Shown: positions 30,000-39,187 of the stretch, in pieces
How the letters are laid out: each line of letters starts with the position of its first letter
Position numbering within the stretch: the stretch's first letter is position 1
Assembly (NCBI GenBank): GCA_020635075.1
Contig: JACKAM010000001.1
Coordinates: 124,001 to 188,000, forward strand
DNA length: 64,000 nucleotides
Source: Pseudobdellovibrionaceae bacterium
Lineage (GTDB): Bacteria > Bdellovibrionota > Bdellovibrionia > Bdellovibrionales > UBA1609
Direction: 5' to 3'
Notes under the pieces: generated by a model
Told to the model about the DNA's origin: nothing
The model's input: only the letters and a program-made list of their open reading frames with translations
Database searches by the model: none
Translations under genes and position numbers: made by a program

Positions 30000-30911
30000 T
30001 TAATTGGTAGTTGGAACAAAAGTTCCCACGTTCTCCGGCTTTCCAATCGCCTTGCGAACATTCATCGCCATCTTGACCATATTTTCAAAATGACTTAGGT
30101 CCAATTGTGAAGCGGCATCACATTTGGCTTCCATCGGGCGGGGATGGGTCTCGATGAACAAAGCATCACAGCCTGCTGCTACCGCACCGAGAATCAAGTG
30201 AGGCACGTAGCGAGGCTCGCCTCCCGCAGGATCAGCACTGGAAATGCCGTACAATCGCACCACATGGGTGGCATCAAAACAAACAGGAGCGCCCAACTCC
30301 TGCATAACAGGAATGGACCGCATATCTGCAACCAGACGATTGTAGCCAAAACAGGTGCCCCGCTCAGTCAGCAACACATTTTTGTTTCCCGTTGAGCGAA
30401 TTTTTGAAACCGCACCGCCCATTCCTTCAGGAGCGAGAAACTGACCTTTCTTGATGTTAACCGGACGCCCGGTTTCACCACAGGCAATCACTAGTGAAGT
30501 TTGTTGGCACATATAGGCCGGAATTTGTAGCACGTCCACGTGTTCGGCCACCATGGGCACCTCGTCCACGCGGTGAATGTCCGTGGTTACCGGCAGGCCA
30601 AATTCCTCACGGACACCGGCCAAAATCTTGAGACCTTCTTCGGCCATGGGGCCACGCCAGTTCTTTTCACTTCCACGATTATCTTTTTCAAAACTGGACT
30701 TAAAAATCAGACCAATTCCTAAGCGTTGACTGATGTCGGCCAGTTTTTTGGCGGTTTCATGAATCAGCTCTTTACTGTCAATCACACAGGGGCCGGCGAT
30801 CAGCAAGAGGTCATGTCCCTGGCCGGCGACCAAATCCGTTCCCTTTGGAGTGGGAACACGAAATTCACGGGTCGGAAGTTCAACTGTTTCTACGCGAGTC
30901 TTGGTATCCAT
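30000..30911 (-). CDS. kdsA: KDO-8-phosphate synthase, probably metal-dependent type
   Basis: 303 residues from ATG 30911, chosen because AAAGGGAC lies upstream and the product then nears the usual length (about 280); an ATG 22 codons earlier would add a tail. It condenses PEP with arabinose-5-phosphate to make KDO-8-P for the LPS inner core. The early motif reads AGPCVIDS; the Cys is the metal ligand found in metal-dependent KDO8P synthases, whereas the Escherichia coli type has Asn at that site. Other signatures: SFEKDNRGS, RGTCFGYN, FDATHVVR and FIETHPRP. It precedes lptF in a two-gene LPS operon. Confidence 0.93.
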   Translation of the reverse strand: MDTKTRVETVELPTREFRVPTPKGTDLVAGQGHDLLLIAGPCVIDSKELIHETAKKLADISQRLGIGLIFKSSFEKDNRGSEKNWRGPMAEEGLKILAGVREEFGLPVTTDIHRVDEVPMVAEHVDVLQIPAYMCQQTSLVIACGETGRPVNIKKGQFLAPEGMGGAVSKIRSTGNKNVLLTERGTCFGYNRLVADMRSIPVMQELGAPVCFDATHVVRLYGISSADPAGGEPRYVPHLILGAVAAGCDALFIETHPRPMEAKCDAASQLDLSHFENMVKMAMNVRKAIGKPENVGTFVPTTN

Positions 30912-31119
30912 AATGTCCCTTTCGGCAGGCTCAAGCCTTCCCAGTTTAGCAAACCCTTGGCCCGAGAGCAGCTCCATACTGGAGGTAAATTCAAAGCAAT
31001 GGTTCCGTGACCTAGGGCTTAATATTAGGTGTCAAATTTGTCAAAGGTCAGTCTGTGGGACGGAGGAGTCTGGGGAGTGTTGACCCTTTGCTTCCGAAAA
31101 GAAGATAATAAATACAGCT

Positions 31120-32010
31120 ATGTTGCGTGTTCTTTTGGCAATTGATGATTATGGCGAAATGGTCTACCTGCAGACCCTGATGAAGAAATTGGGGTTCGAC
31201 GTGGATGGAGTCCAATCGCAGCGTGCTTTCGCTGGTAAGCAACTGGGTTTTAACCCCCAAGTGGTTTTGGCTACCGCTAATGGGCGTCGGGTCAACGGCA
31301 TTGAGCTGGCCGAGTCCACGCGGCGTCCTCAAGGCATTCCCCAGTTTATTCTTCTCATTCACCCCCAACAGCGGGACGAGATCGACTTTGAGAATCTCAA
31401 AAACGTGGATGGGCACCTGGAAAGTCCCGTCAATGTGCAAAAGCTGCTGGAAATCATCGCCAACGTGGGGGGAGTGGACGCAGCAGCCCTCATGGAGAAA
31501 TACAATCGCATGAAGGCAAGCTTACAGCCCGATGAGGAAGGGGACCTGACCATTCTCAAGGGCGACTCAACGGGACCAATCGATCCAGATCCCACCATGC
31601 CTCCTCACTCGGCAAGCCCCAGTGAACCTAGTCAAGACGTGACTCTTATTAAAGGGGAAAAGGCAGAGTCTGAGGCCCAGTATCTCAAAGGGGAGGCCCC
31701 GGGTGCGAGTCAAGCTTCTCGCTCCATCGAGGAGGAGCTGGAGGCCGCCGGGGAGTTGAGTCTGGAGACCGGTCAAAACCAATACGCGGTCGAGGGTTTA
31801 CCATCTGAAGTCAGAGAAGCCCGCTTTCGTAAATATCTCGATGAGCTTCCCGAACCCACCGAGAATGGCTTTACCCGGGAAAAAGTGGTGGCCATGAATA
31901 AAGAACTTCGTCGCACAGAGGATACTGTTGGTCTCAAAGACCTGGAGGAAGAGCGACAGGGCTTCGTCAAACAGCTGTTTACAGAAGGCAAGAACAAGAA
32001 AAAGTCTTAG
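31120..32010 (+). CDS. Protein with degenerate receiver domain and repetitive linker
   Basis: 296 residues. Residues 1-115 have the spacing of a response-regulator receiver: N-terminal acidic pair (IDDYGEM), hydrophobic strands, and NGRRVNGIEL in place of the usual DxxLPxxxGIEL. The phospho-acceptor Asp is missing (ATANG), so this is a pseudo-receiver. The linker has three similar short repeats (LTILKGD, VTLIKGE, QYLKGE) within an acidic Ser/Pro-rich region. The C-terminal 90 residues are charged and helical. It faces the receiver-DnaJ gene, which has the same PKVNGIQL-type motif but with the Asp intact. Regulatory protein of unknown target. Confidence 0.75.
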   Translation: MLRVLLAIDDYGEMVYLQTLMKKLGFDVDGVQSQRAFAGKQLGFNPQVVLATANGRRVNGIELAESTRRPQGIPQFILLIHPQQRDEIDFENLKNVDGHLESPVNVQKLLEIIANVGGVDAAALMEKYNRMKASLQPDEEGDLTILKGDSTGPIDPDPTMPPHSASPSEPSQDVTLIKGEKAESEAQYLKGEAPGASQASRSIEEELEAAGELSLETGQNQYAVEGLPSEVREARFRKYLDELPEPTENGFTREKVVAMNKELRRTEDTVGLKDLEEERQGFVKQLFTEGKNKKKS

Positions 32011-32060
32011 CCTACTATCAAAATAAACGCCCCGCTTATCACTTTAACTGCATTTATGAT

Positions 32061-33998
32061 TTAGGAAGACTTCTTTTTGCCCACAGCAAAAAATTTGCTG
32101 AAGACACCGGTGAGCTCGCCGGTAGTTCCCCGCGCATTATCTTTGCCTTCGAGAGCCACTAACTCCCTTTTTGCAGACATGAGTGAGGGGTCCATAGTGC
32201 TGGCGTGTTTGAAGTAGGTATAGGCCTTGTCGAAGCGCCCGATGAGTTTGAAGTAAAGACCCTTGACGAAGATGTAATTGGCCGAGTGTCTTTCTTCCGG
32301 AGGAACCTGATTGAGTTCATAGCCCACATCAGCGATGAATTTCTCCTGCTTGCTTTGGGGGCAACCCACTTTGATTTTGGCCCACACATGGAAGATGATC
32401 AAATCGCCACGTTGGTTCTTCTTTTTGCGGATTTCATCGAGAATTTCCAAGGCCTTTTGGTAGCGACCCCTGTGCAGGAAGGTCACTGCGTCTTCAAAGG
32501 CGGCCTCCATTCTCAGTACTTCGTCGGCGAGACCCATCTCCAGCTCCTGCACATATGCAGATCTTCGATTGCGGTCCCGCAGGACATCATAGGCATCGGC
32601 AATGCGGGCAAAGACGGCTTGCTGGAGTTCATGGGCTTCTTTTGGTGCCCCCGGGTCTAATTTGTCAGGATGCAGAACCTTCGCTAGCTCCAGATAGGCC
32701 CTGTTGATTTCCTTGTCCCGGGCTTTTTGACTGAGTCCCAAGATTTCGTAATAGTTTTGCATTTCAAAATCTTCCAACATCACCTTGAGTCGCTTGACCT
32801 TTCCGGAGTAGTCAACAGAGTTGAAGCGGCGGTTGTCGAAGACAAGAATTCTTTCCAGGAACAAAAAGTGAAGGGCACGCAAAACTTTTTGCTCATATAT
32901 GGATGAAGTGTCCAAAATCTCCTGCAGAGTTTTGCGATTGTCCACCATCTTGAGCAAATTGGGCACCGGTCCAAGCAAGGATTGGCTTTTGACCAGCTCA
33001 TACTGACTCTTCTCTGGTCCGAACTTCACCGAATGCTCCATCCAGGGAGTGTAGTAGGCACGGAGCCACTCATAGGTCACTTTCGAGCTGACCCAGTCAT
33101 TGAGAAGGGTGGCCAGATTGGCCGAGTTAATCGACACATCGCTCTCTTTCACCTGGTGCTCAAGAAAACTCACCTGAATCGAAGTGTCCTGGACGGTCTT
33201 ACTGAGGCGAATGGCCATTTGCTCCCGGCGAATAATGCGAATCGCGTGGGGGCTCATGGCGTTGGCTTCAACCAGCCTCTCACCAAGCGGTTTCTCACTC
33301 GGGTAGTTGAGACTTTCTTCCACTTCTTCACTGGAGGTAAATCCGTGTTCAACGAGAAGAATGCCAAAGTAGGAGGTCTTGTCATTGACGTTGACCTGAA
33401 CGATTTCGCCGTTGGAAATGGCCACCGAAGACACTTCGCCGTCAGCGGTGAGGAGATTCAAATGTCCCGACAGGTTCGTTCCGACTAACAGGGAGTAGAC
33501 CCAGGGCAAATCAAATCCATGAATGGTTTCTGTTTCTTCAATGGCTTTGAGTCTCTCTCGGGCGGTGTGCCCATCGCTTGCCATCAGTTGAAACAAAGGG
33601 TCCCGATCGGGCTCCAGGTCCTCTTCAAAGGTGGTGTCGACCTTGTTGACCAGGGTCTGAATATCAAAAGGTTTGACGTAAAAGCCGTCAGCCTTGACCT
33701 TGCGAATGGCATCATTGGAGAAGGAGCGGTCCTTGAAAATACCGCTGACCAAAAGGATTTTGAAATCATCTCCAGCCATCTTGCGGAACTCTTCGCCTAA
33801 TTGGATCCCGTTCACTTTAGGGAGCATGCAATCGAGAATAACGACTTTGTAATCAGTAATTTTAAAGGCTGACATGGCTTCGTCGGCCGAAGTGGCCCAG
33901 CGACAGGGATACCCTGCCCTTTGGAAGGCCTCTTCAACAGCGGCCCCAACAGTTTCATCATCCTCAACAAGAAGGATTTTAACATCCTGTTTTTGCAT
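32061..33998 (-). CDS. Response regulator with DUF4388, DnaJ and TPR domains
   Basis: 645 residues from ATG 33998 (GTG directly before it is also in frame; AGGTAAG is upstream). Receiver domain 1-125 is complete: acidic pocket VEDDE, phospho-acceptor Asp56 (VVILDCMLP) and Lys109 (YVKPFD). Residues about 165-290 match the PATAN-like DUF4388 module (SGHLNLLTADGEVSSVAISNGEIVQ). A helical segment leads to a J domain (about 415-483) with HPD at 443-445, the DnaK-stimulating motif. The rest is TPR-like. It probably couples phosphorylation to recruitment of a DnaK-type chaperone or to a polar scaffold; this role is inference. Confidence 0.88.
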   Translation of the reverse strand: MQKQDVKILLVEDDETVGAAVEEAFQRAGYPCRWATSADEAMSAFKITDYKVVILDCMLPKVNGIQLGEEFRKMAGDDFKILLVSGIFKDRSFSNDAIRKVKADGFYVKPFDIQTLVNKVDTTFEEDLEPDRDPLFQLMASDGHTARERLKAIEETETIHGFDLPWVYSLLVGTNLSGHLNLLTADGEVSSVAISNGEIVQVNVNDKTSYFGILLVEHGFTSSEEVEESLNYPSEKPLGERLVEANAMSPHAIRIIRREQMAIRLSKTVQDTSIQVSFLEHQVKESDVSINSANLATLLNDWVSSKVTYEWLRAYYTPWMEHSVKFGPEKSQYELVKSQSLLGPVPNLLKMVDNRKTLQEILDTSSIYEQKVLRALHFLFLERILVFDNRRFNSVDYSGKVKRLKVMLEDFEMQNYYEILGLSQKARDKEINRAYLELAKVLHPDKLDPGAPKEAHELQQAVFARIADAYDVLRDRNRRSAYVQELEMGLADEVLRMEAAFEDAVTFLHRGRYQKALEILDEIRKKKNQRGDLIIFHVWAKIKVGCPQSKQEKFIADVGYELNQVPPEERHSANYIFVKGLYFKLIGRFDKAYTYFKHASTMDPSLMSAKRELVALEGKDNARGTTGELTGVFSKFFAVGKKKSS

Positions 33999-34068
33999 CA
34001 CTTACCTATCGGTCTGCGCTGGGAGTCATATAAGGCAAGAATGGCGAAAGCTGACTAAAGTCCAGGGC

Positions 34069-34096
34069 TTGACAGCGTCAAATGACGCCACATATT
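34069..34096 (+). promoter_or_regulatory. Sigma70-type promoter candidate for thioredoxin
   Basis: Perfect -35 TTGACA at 34069-34074, then a 16-base gap and a CATATT -10-like box at 34091-34096. The thioredoxin ATG follows about 80 bases later. The expected spacing is 17, so the -10 match is moderate. Confidence 0.6.
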
Positions 34097-34176
34097 GGGA
34101 GTCAAACGAGATGAGGGGATTTGGTTGCTCCTTTTCTTATTTTGCAACAATATCCCAGACCATAGGAGGAGATAAG

Positions 34177-34497
34177 ATGGCGACCAACGCGGTAACAGAT
34201 TCAAGTTTCGATTCAGATGTTCTCAAATCCAGCACCCCAGTACTGGTGGATTTTTGGGCTGAATGGTGTGGTCCCTGTCGTGCTCTGGCCCCCAAATTGG
34301 ATGAGATTGCTGCAGAATTAGGCAGTTCAGTCAAAATCCTCAAGCTGAATGTGGATGAGAATCAAGCAACTCCAGTCAAATATGGTGTCCGCGGAATTCC
34401 CACCATGATTCTGTTTAAGGGTGGCCAGCAAGTCGGACAGGTGACTGGCAACCTACCAAAAGAAGACATTTTGGCCATGCTTCAGCAGCATATCTAA
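34177..34497 (+). CDS. trxA: Thioredoxin
   Basis: 106 residues, standard thioredoxin length. The active site WCGPC spans residues 30-34, with the preceding VDFWAEW and the later cis-proline region (RGIPTMILFKGG). It reduces disulfides in cytoplasmic proteins such as ribonucleotide reductase. The ATG at 34177 follows AGGAGGAGATAAG, a very strong ribosome site; an open frame extends upstream but lies in the promoter region and is not used. It converges on rodA and overlaps it by four bases, so no terminator can lie between them. Confidence 0.96.
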   Translation: MATNAVTDSSFDSDVLKSSTPVLVDFWAEWCGPCRALAPKLDEIAAELGSSVKILKLNVDENQATPVKYGVRGIPTMILFKGGQQVGQVTGNLPKEDILAMLQQHI

Positions 34498-35615
34498 AAC
34501 AGATAGCGCCGATAGGCGATTGAGGAAATGAGTCCCAATCCCACCATGGTGGACAGCATTCCAGTTCCACCGTAACTCAAAAGTGGGAGAGGGACTCCCA
34601 CAATTGGCAAAATGCCAATCACCATGCCGATGTTGATAAACATATGCCAAAAGATATAGGACAGGACGCCCACCACCACGAGGGCGCCAAACTTATCCCG
34701 GCCCTGGCTGGCAATGCGAATCCCCATCACCAATAGGACCATGAATAGACCGAGAGTGAGCATGCTGCCAATAAAGCCGTGTTCTTCGCTCAGAACGCTG
34801 TAGATAAAGTCTGTGTGCCGCTCAGGGAGAAATTCCAATTGGGATTGGGTTCCTTTGCGGAAACCTTTGCCCAGGATCTTGCCGCTACCCACGGCAATCT
34901 TGGATTGGATGCTGTTGTAACCTGCCCCACGTGGGTCGCGACCGGGATAGACAAAGGTGAGAATGCGATTTTTCTGGTAAGGCTTGAGTCCAAAATTCCA
35001 CACCATGGGAGCTGCCACCAATCCGATAGCCAAACAGGCAGCCAGAATCGATTTCTTAACTCGCACAAACATGATCATGGACATGGCAATAAAGACCAAC
35101 AGCATGGCCGTTCCCAAATCTGGTTGTTTCACAACCAGAGCAAAGGGGACGCCGACAATCAGCCCCGGAATGACAAGATCTTTGTAGCCAAGACCTTTAC
35201 GCACGTCTTTGTGACTGAGGTATTTGGCGAGGACCAAAATCAGTGTGAGCTTCATTGTTTCCGATGGTTGATAGTGGAAAAATCCCAGATCCAGCCAGCG
35301 CTGGGCGCCGAGAATCCGTCTACCCACCACCATCACCGCACCTAGAGCCGCCACATTGAGACCATAGAGCAAATAGGCGAGACGGCCAAAAATCTCGTAG
35401 TTGATTAAGGTAATAACAAAAAAGAATCCCCAGCCAGCAAGGAGCCAGGCAATTTGATTGATAAACAGGCGATTGGTTCCCACATCGTGAACGCCGTGGG
35501 TGGCGCTGTATAAGTTGATCAGGCCGATGAGGTTTAAACCCAGTATGACAATGGCAAAGCTGAGGTCAAGGCGCTTGGTAAATGTACGTTCCTCCACCTG
35601 AATGGCTGACTTCAT
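34494..35615 (-). CDS. rodA: Peptidoglycan glycosyltransferase RodA (SEDS family)
   Basis: 373 residues with about ten membrane helices. SEDS signatures are visible: NLIGLINLYSAT near the start, then ALVVKQPDLGTAMLLVFI and the PLLSYGGTG motif near the C-terminus. RodA polymerises glycan strands for lateral wall growth with its partner PBP2. It overlaps mrdA by four bases (35612-35615) and lies last in the mreC-mreD-mrdA-rodA order. Neither mreB nor minC-type genes follow. Presence of the elongasome indicates a rod-like or elongating cell. Confidence 0.95.
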   Translation of the reverse strand: MKSAIQVEERTFTKRLDLSFAIVILGLNLIGLINLYSATHGVHDVGTNRLFINQIAWLLAGWGFFFVITLINYEIFGRLAYLLYGLNVAALGAVMVVGRRILGAQRWLDLGFFHYQPSETMKLTLILVLAKYLSHKDVRKGLGYKDLVIPGLIVGVPFALVVKQPDLGTAMLLVFIAMSMIMFVRVKKSILAACLAIGLVAAPMVWNFGLKPYQKNRILTFVYPGRDPRGAGYNSIQSKIAVGSGKILGKGFRKGTQSQLEFLPERHTDFIYSVLSEEHGFIGSMLTLGLFMVLLVMGIRIASQGRDKFGALVVVGVLSYIFWHMFINIGMVIGILPIVGVPLPLLSYGGTGMLSTMVGLGLISSIAYRRYLF

Positions 35616-37615
35616 TCCAGCTCCTCTTCCGTAGAGACATGTTCTGGCTCAGGTTTTTTGGGGGCTATCTTCACCTTCGGCTTGGGCTTACTAATCCAAT
35701 CGGGATGATATTTTTCCATGTAGGCCAAGATCACGTCCCGCGCCACCGGAGCACCACCCGTTGAGCCGTGACAGGCATGTTCAGCCAGAACCGCAACCGT
35801 GATCTCAGGCTTATCAGCTGGTGCGAAGCCCACAAACCACCCATGGTGTCGTTGATTAAAGGGGCGTTCTTCGCACTTGTCGTAGATTTGATCCGCTGAA
35901 TAAGAACGCATTTGGACAGTTCCGGTTTTACCGGCCATTTCAACTCCTGGTATCTTCCACCACCTCGCGGTGCCACGTTCACCATTGGCAACTCTCCACA
36001 TTCCTTTTTTGACCGTCTTGAAGGTCTCCTTGGATATAAAAAGGCCTTCCTCGTTGGGCTGGCTTGCATCACGGATTAGGTGTGGTTGGAATTCCTTAAT
36101 AAGTTCATTGTCCTGGTTAATTATCTTTTTCACCACAAAGGGGCGGTAGAGAGGTCCTTCTTGGCCAATGGTGGAATAGGCCATGGCCATTTGCAAAGCG
36201 TTGGTCAAAACATATCCTTGGCCGATGGCATTGCTGAGGTTTTCCCCAGGTTGCCATTCCTCACCCATCTGCTTCAACTTCCAATCGCGTGTGGGAATTA
36301 AACCGGGAACTTCGTTGGACATATTGATGCCCGTATAATTGCCCAGGCCTAAGAGTTTGGCGTAGCCAGCCATTTTGTCGATGCCAAGGGCAATGCCCAT
36401 TTTGTAGAAAAACACATTGGATGAGCGTTCGATGGCTTCAGCTACTGTGACGTTTCCGTGTCCCCCCTTCATGTGATCGTGGTAGATGCGCCGACCAAAG
36501 CGTATAAATCCGGGTGCGTGAACGACGGTATTTGGAGTGATTACCTTTTCCTGAAGAGCCGCCAGGGCAACAATGGGTTTAAAAGTGGAACCTGGGGAGT
36601 AGTGGTCCTGAATAACTCGATTACGTAGGGGACGAAAGGGATCATTGATCAATTTTCCCCAAACCTCGGGTGAGATTCCGGTGGAAAAGCTGTTCGGGTC
36701 ATAGGAGGGAGAACTCAGCCAGGCGAGGACTTCGCCGTTGGACTTAAGGGCGACCAGACTGCCCACGCGCGGGCCAATGTGGTCCTCGCGGTTCATGGCG
36801 GTGTACGCGGCCTGCTGAATATCTCGGTCTATGGTCAAAATCAAATTATGGCCGGGAATGGCATCTTGGGGCTTAAAGCCAAAGGCCCTAGGGGAGTCTG
36901 CATCTGTTCTTCGGCCGCGGGCATCCACTTCAACAATGGAAATGCCATCCAGGCCGCGCAGATATCGCTCCCAGACCTCCTCCAATCCATTTTTGCCGAT
37001 GATGTCACCCTGTTCAAAGTTAAAGACAACGCGAAATTTATTATTGAATTTTGAAATCTGTTCTTTGGAGATCTCCGCGACATAACCAAAAAGCTGTGCG
37101 CCACTTTCCAGGAGGGGATAGTGGCGGGTGATGGCCTCATTGATGTTGAGGCCTGGATGATCCAGACGCAAAAGCTTGAGGCGATAGACTTCGTCGAGGC
37201 TGAGATTCTCTTTGATTTTGACCGGGCGAAAGGGGCCATTTTTGCGGCGGCTGCGCTTGACTGTGGTCACAATGGTGTTGGCTGGGGAATCCAAAATAGG
37301 ACTGATGGCGCTAGAGGTTTCCTTCAGTTTCACCGCATACTGAGGAGAAATGGTGGCCTCAAAGCCAGGGAGGTTGTCCACCAAAACCCGTCCCTCACGA
37401 TCCAATATGAGTCCACGTGGCGCTGGGATTTTAGTTTCCTTGATCAGGTTTTTTTCCGAGAAATCGCGGAGTTCAGTGCCCATGATGATCTGCAAATACC
37501 AAAGTCGGGCAAAGATAATAAATCCTGATCCCAACACCAGAATATACAGAAGCCGATATCTGGGTAGGTAGGATTTGGCTTCTTCTTCTGAATTGGAAAT
37601 GTACTTGCTACTCAT
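35612..37615 (-). CDS. mrdA: Penicillin-binding protein 2 (elongation transpeptidase)
   Basis: 667 residues. One membrane helix (about 22-42), then a dimerisation/pedestal region and the transpeptidase domain. Active-site motifs: Ser343-x-x-Lys346 (PGSTFKP), SSN at 398-400 and KTGT at 563-566. It crosslinks peptidoglycan during cell elongation and is RodA's partner. The C-terminal about 40 residues (Lys/Pro-rich, then a Glu-rich end) form an extension beyond the usual domain. The start overlaps the mreD stop by 8 bases, which fits translational coupling. The NREDHIGP loop and VGFAPADKPEI motif match the family. Confidence 0.95.
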   Translation of the reverse strand: MSSKYISNSEEEAKSYLPRYRLLYILVLGSGFIIFARLWYLQIIMGTELRDFSEKNLIKETKIPAPRGLILDREGRVLVDNLPGFEATISPQYAVKLKETSSAISPILDSPANTIVTTVKRSRRKNGPFRPVKIKENLSLDEVYRLKLLRLDHPGLNINEAITRHYPLLESGAQLFGYVAEISKEQISKFNNKFRVVFNFEQGDIIGKNGLEEVWERYLRGLDGISIVEVDARGRRTDADSPRAFGFKPQDAIPGHNLILTIDRDIQQAAYTAMNREDHIGPRVGSLVALKSNGEVLAWLSSPSYDPNSFSTGISPEVWGKLINDPFRPLRNRVIQDHYSPGSTFKPIVALAALQEKVITPNTVVHAPGFIRFGRRIYHDHMKGGHGNVTVAEAIERSSNVFFYKMGIALGIDKMAGYAKLLGLGNYTGINMSNEVPGLIPTRDWKLKQMGEEWQPGENLSNAIGQGYVLTNALQMAMAYSTIGQEGPLYRPFVVKKIINQDNELIKEFQPHLIRDASQPNEEGLFISKETFKTVKKGMWRVANGERGTARWWKIPGVEMAGKTGTVQMRSYSADQIYDKCEERPFNQRHHGWFVGFAPADKPEITVAVLAEHACHGSTGGAPVARDVILAYMEKYHPDWISKPKPKVKIAPKKPEPEHVSTEEELE

Positions 37616-38150
37616 GGCCGAGTGCTTCCATTTCCTTGGGTCGTTCTTTGTGGGTCAGATGATCAAATAAATAAAATATTTGAAGCAGCGGCAGGGCTGC
37701 CAACATGGTAAGTAAAGGCTCTAGGGCCCAATGAAACCAGGCCGGGTTGGTGAGAGGATTGTCCTCGTAGCCCCAGGAAAAGAGGGTGTGCAAGAGGGGC
37801 ACAGAAAAGCTGGCCGCTCCGCAGATCAGCATAAAATTGGTGGCCCCGGATGTGTATATCCTTTGCTTGAGCACAAACATCACTGCAAATAGGGTGACAT
37901 TGACGAGGAGAAAGATGCCTCCGCTAGTCGCAGTCAGAGAGCCGAGGAGCAGGGTCAAAAGATATATCATCGGCACCCCTTCTTCGGCCCGTCGATAGAG
38001 ACTCCAGAAAACCAGAGTGGGAACCCACAGATTAGGTCCTGGGAAATCACCAAAAAGCTGAAGCCAAAGGGAACACTCCAGGCCTGCCAACAGGGCTGTG
38101 ATGGCGAGAAAAAGCAGGTAGTTTCCAAGAAAAAAACCAAGTTCACGCAT
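37608..38150 (-). CDS. mreD: Rod shape-determining protein MreD
   Basis: 180 residues with five to six membrane helices and little else, the profile of MreD, which sits in the inner membrane and links MreC to the RodA/PBP2 machine. Sequence identity in this family is always low, so the call rests on size, topology and location between mreC and mrdA. The mreC stop is only 3 bases upstream and its own stop overlaps mrdA by 8 bases. The start is ATG 38150. Confidence 0.88.
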   Translation of the reverse strand: MRELGFFLGNYLLFLAITALLAGLECSLWLQLFGDFPGPNLWVPTLVFWSLYRRAEEGVPMIYLLTLLLGSLTATSGGIFLLVNVTLFAVMFVLKQRIYTSGATNFMLICGAASFSVPLLHTLFSWGYEDNPLTNPAWFHWALEPLLTMLAALPLLQIFYLFDHLTHKERPKEMEALGHE

Positions 38151-38153
38151 GAA

Positions 38154-39074
38154 TCAATTGGCCTTTACTTCTTCAGCAGCGGGCTTGGCATCTTTGTTCG
38201 TCGCCTCAGTTCCGCCTGCTGATTTCTGTTCTTCAGCTTTGGGCGTGAAGTCCTCATGTTGGGCATTGGTGACAATAAACACCTCTTCCAAAATAGAAGC
38301 ATTGATCGCTGGTTTCAGTTCCACTTCCTGGGTCATGCCGTAGCGACTCTTTGCCACCGAAGTGACGAGGCCAACGGGGAATCCTTTGGGGAAAATATTG
38401 TCTAGACCGCTCGTCACCACCAGATCACCCATTTGCACATCGTCGCTGCGATTCAGGTAACGCAAACGGCATCCATCCGGACTGCGCCCCTCGACAATTC
38501 CCCGGGCTCGAGATCTTTGCACAATGGCGTCAATAACGGCGTAGCGATCAACAAGGAGTAGAATTTGTGAGGTGAAAGGTTCCACTCTAAACACGTATCC
38601 CACCACCCCGCCGGTGGTGATGGCGGCCATATTTTTGGCAATGCCGTTGTTGCTGCCGCGATTGATGGTGATAGAGTGATGGTCCGCCAATAGGTCACGC
38701 CCTACCACCTTGGCGGCAAGAAGATCCATTTTGCTCTTTTGGCGAAAGGCGAGGAGTTCATTGAGTCGCTGGTTCTCCATTTTGAGCTCAGTCAAGGCAC
38801 CCAACTGGGCTCTCAATTCAGCATTGTCTTGAGTCAGAACCCTATTGTGCTTTTTGATATCAATCAGGTTGAGATACATGGCCGTAGTGCCCCGCACTCC
38901 GGAGCTGAAGGAAGAGTAGGTATTTTGGATGATTCCGGTCAAAAAGGTGAAGGGACGGGCGTACCATGGCACTTCATCAGCCGCATCGCGCTGAAGATTG
39001 GCCACCAATAGGGGCAGGGCCACGACGGCCAGCACCAGCAAAATTTTTCTGAGATCCAAAGAGAAAAAATTCAC
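38154..39074 (-). CDS. mreC: Rod shape-determining protein MreC
   Basis: 306 residues from GTG 39074, supported by GGGAG 5 bases before it; an in-frame TTG at 39104 would add 10 residues but has no ribosome site. One membrane helix (about 8-26), then a coiled coil (about 55-95, ending in RLNELLAFRQKSKMD), then the two beta-barrel MreC domains (VVGRDLLADHHSITINRG, ITTGGVVGYVFRVEPF). The C-terminus is Ala/Glu/Lys-rich. MreC links the inner membrane to PBP2 and the MreB track in the periplasm. It is the first gene of the operon; mreB is not in this window. Confidence 0.93.
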   Translation of the reverse strand: MNFFSLDLRKILLVLAVVALPLLVANLQRDAADEVPWYARPFTFLTGIIQNTYSSFSSGVRGTTAMYLNLIDIKKHNRVLTQDNAELRAQLGALTELKMENQRLNELLAFRQKSKMDLLAAKVVGRDLLADHHSITINRGSNNGIAKNMAAITTGGVVGYVFRVEPFTSQILLLVDRYAVIDAIVQRSRARGIVEGRSPDGCRLRYLNRSDDVQMGDLVVTSGLDNIFPKGFPVGLVTSVAKSRYGMTQEVELKPAINASILEEVFIVTNAQHEDFTPKAEEQKSAGGTEATNKDAKPAAEEVKAN

Positions 39075-39187
39075 GCCCACTCCCGCACTGAAATAAAGTA
39101 GCAAAGAGCGAACATCATTCCAACAATCTCCTTGAAAATCCTCACAAAAATAGTGAAGCTACCCGGGATATTGCGAAGGAGCCTGTC

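Noticed and set aside
33874..34176. 101-codon N-terminal extension of thioredoxin
   Set aside because: The region carries a promoter and the strong AGGAGGAGATAAG ribosome site sits right before ATG 34177; the short protein has normal thioredoxin length.
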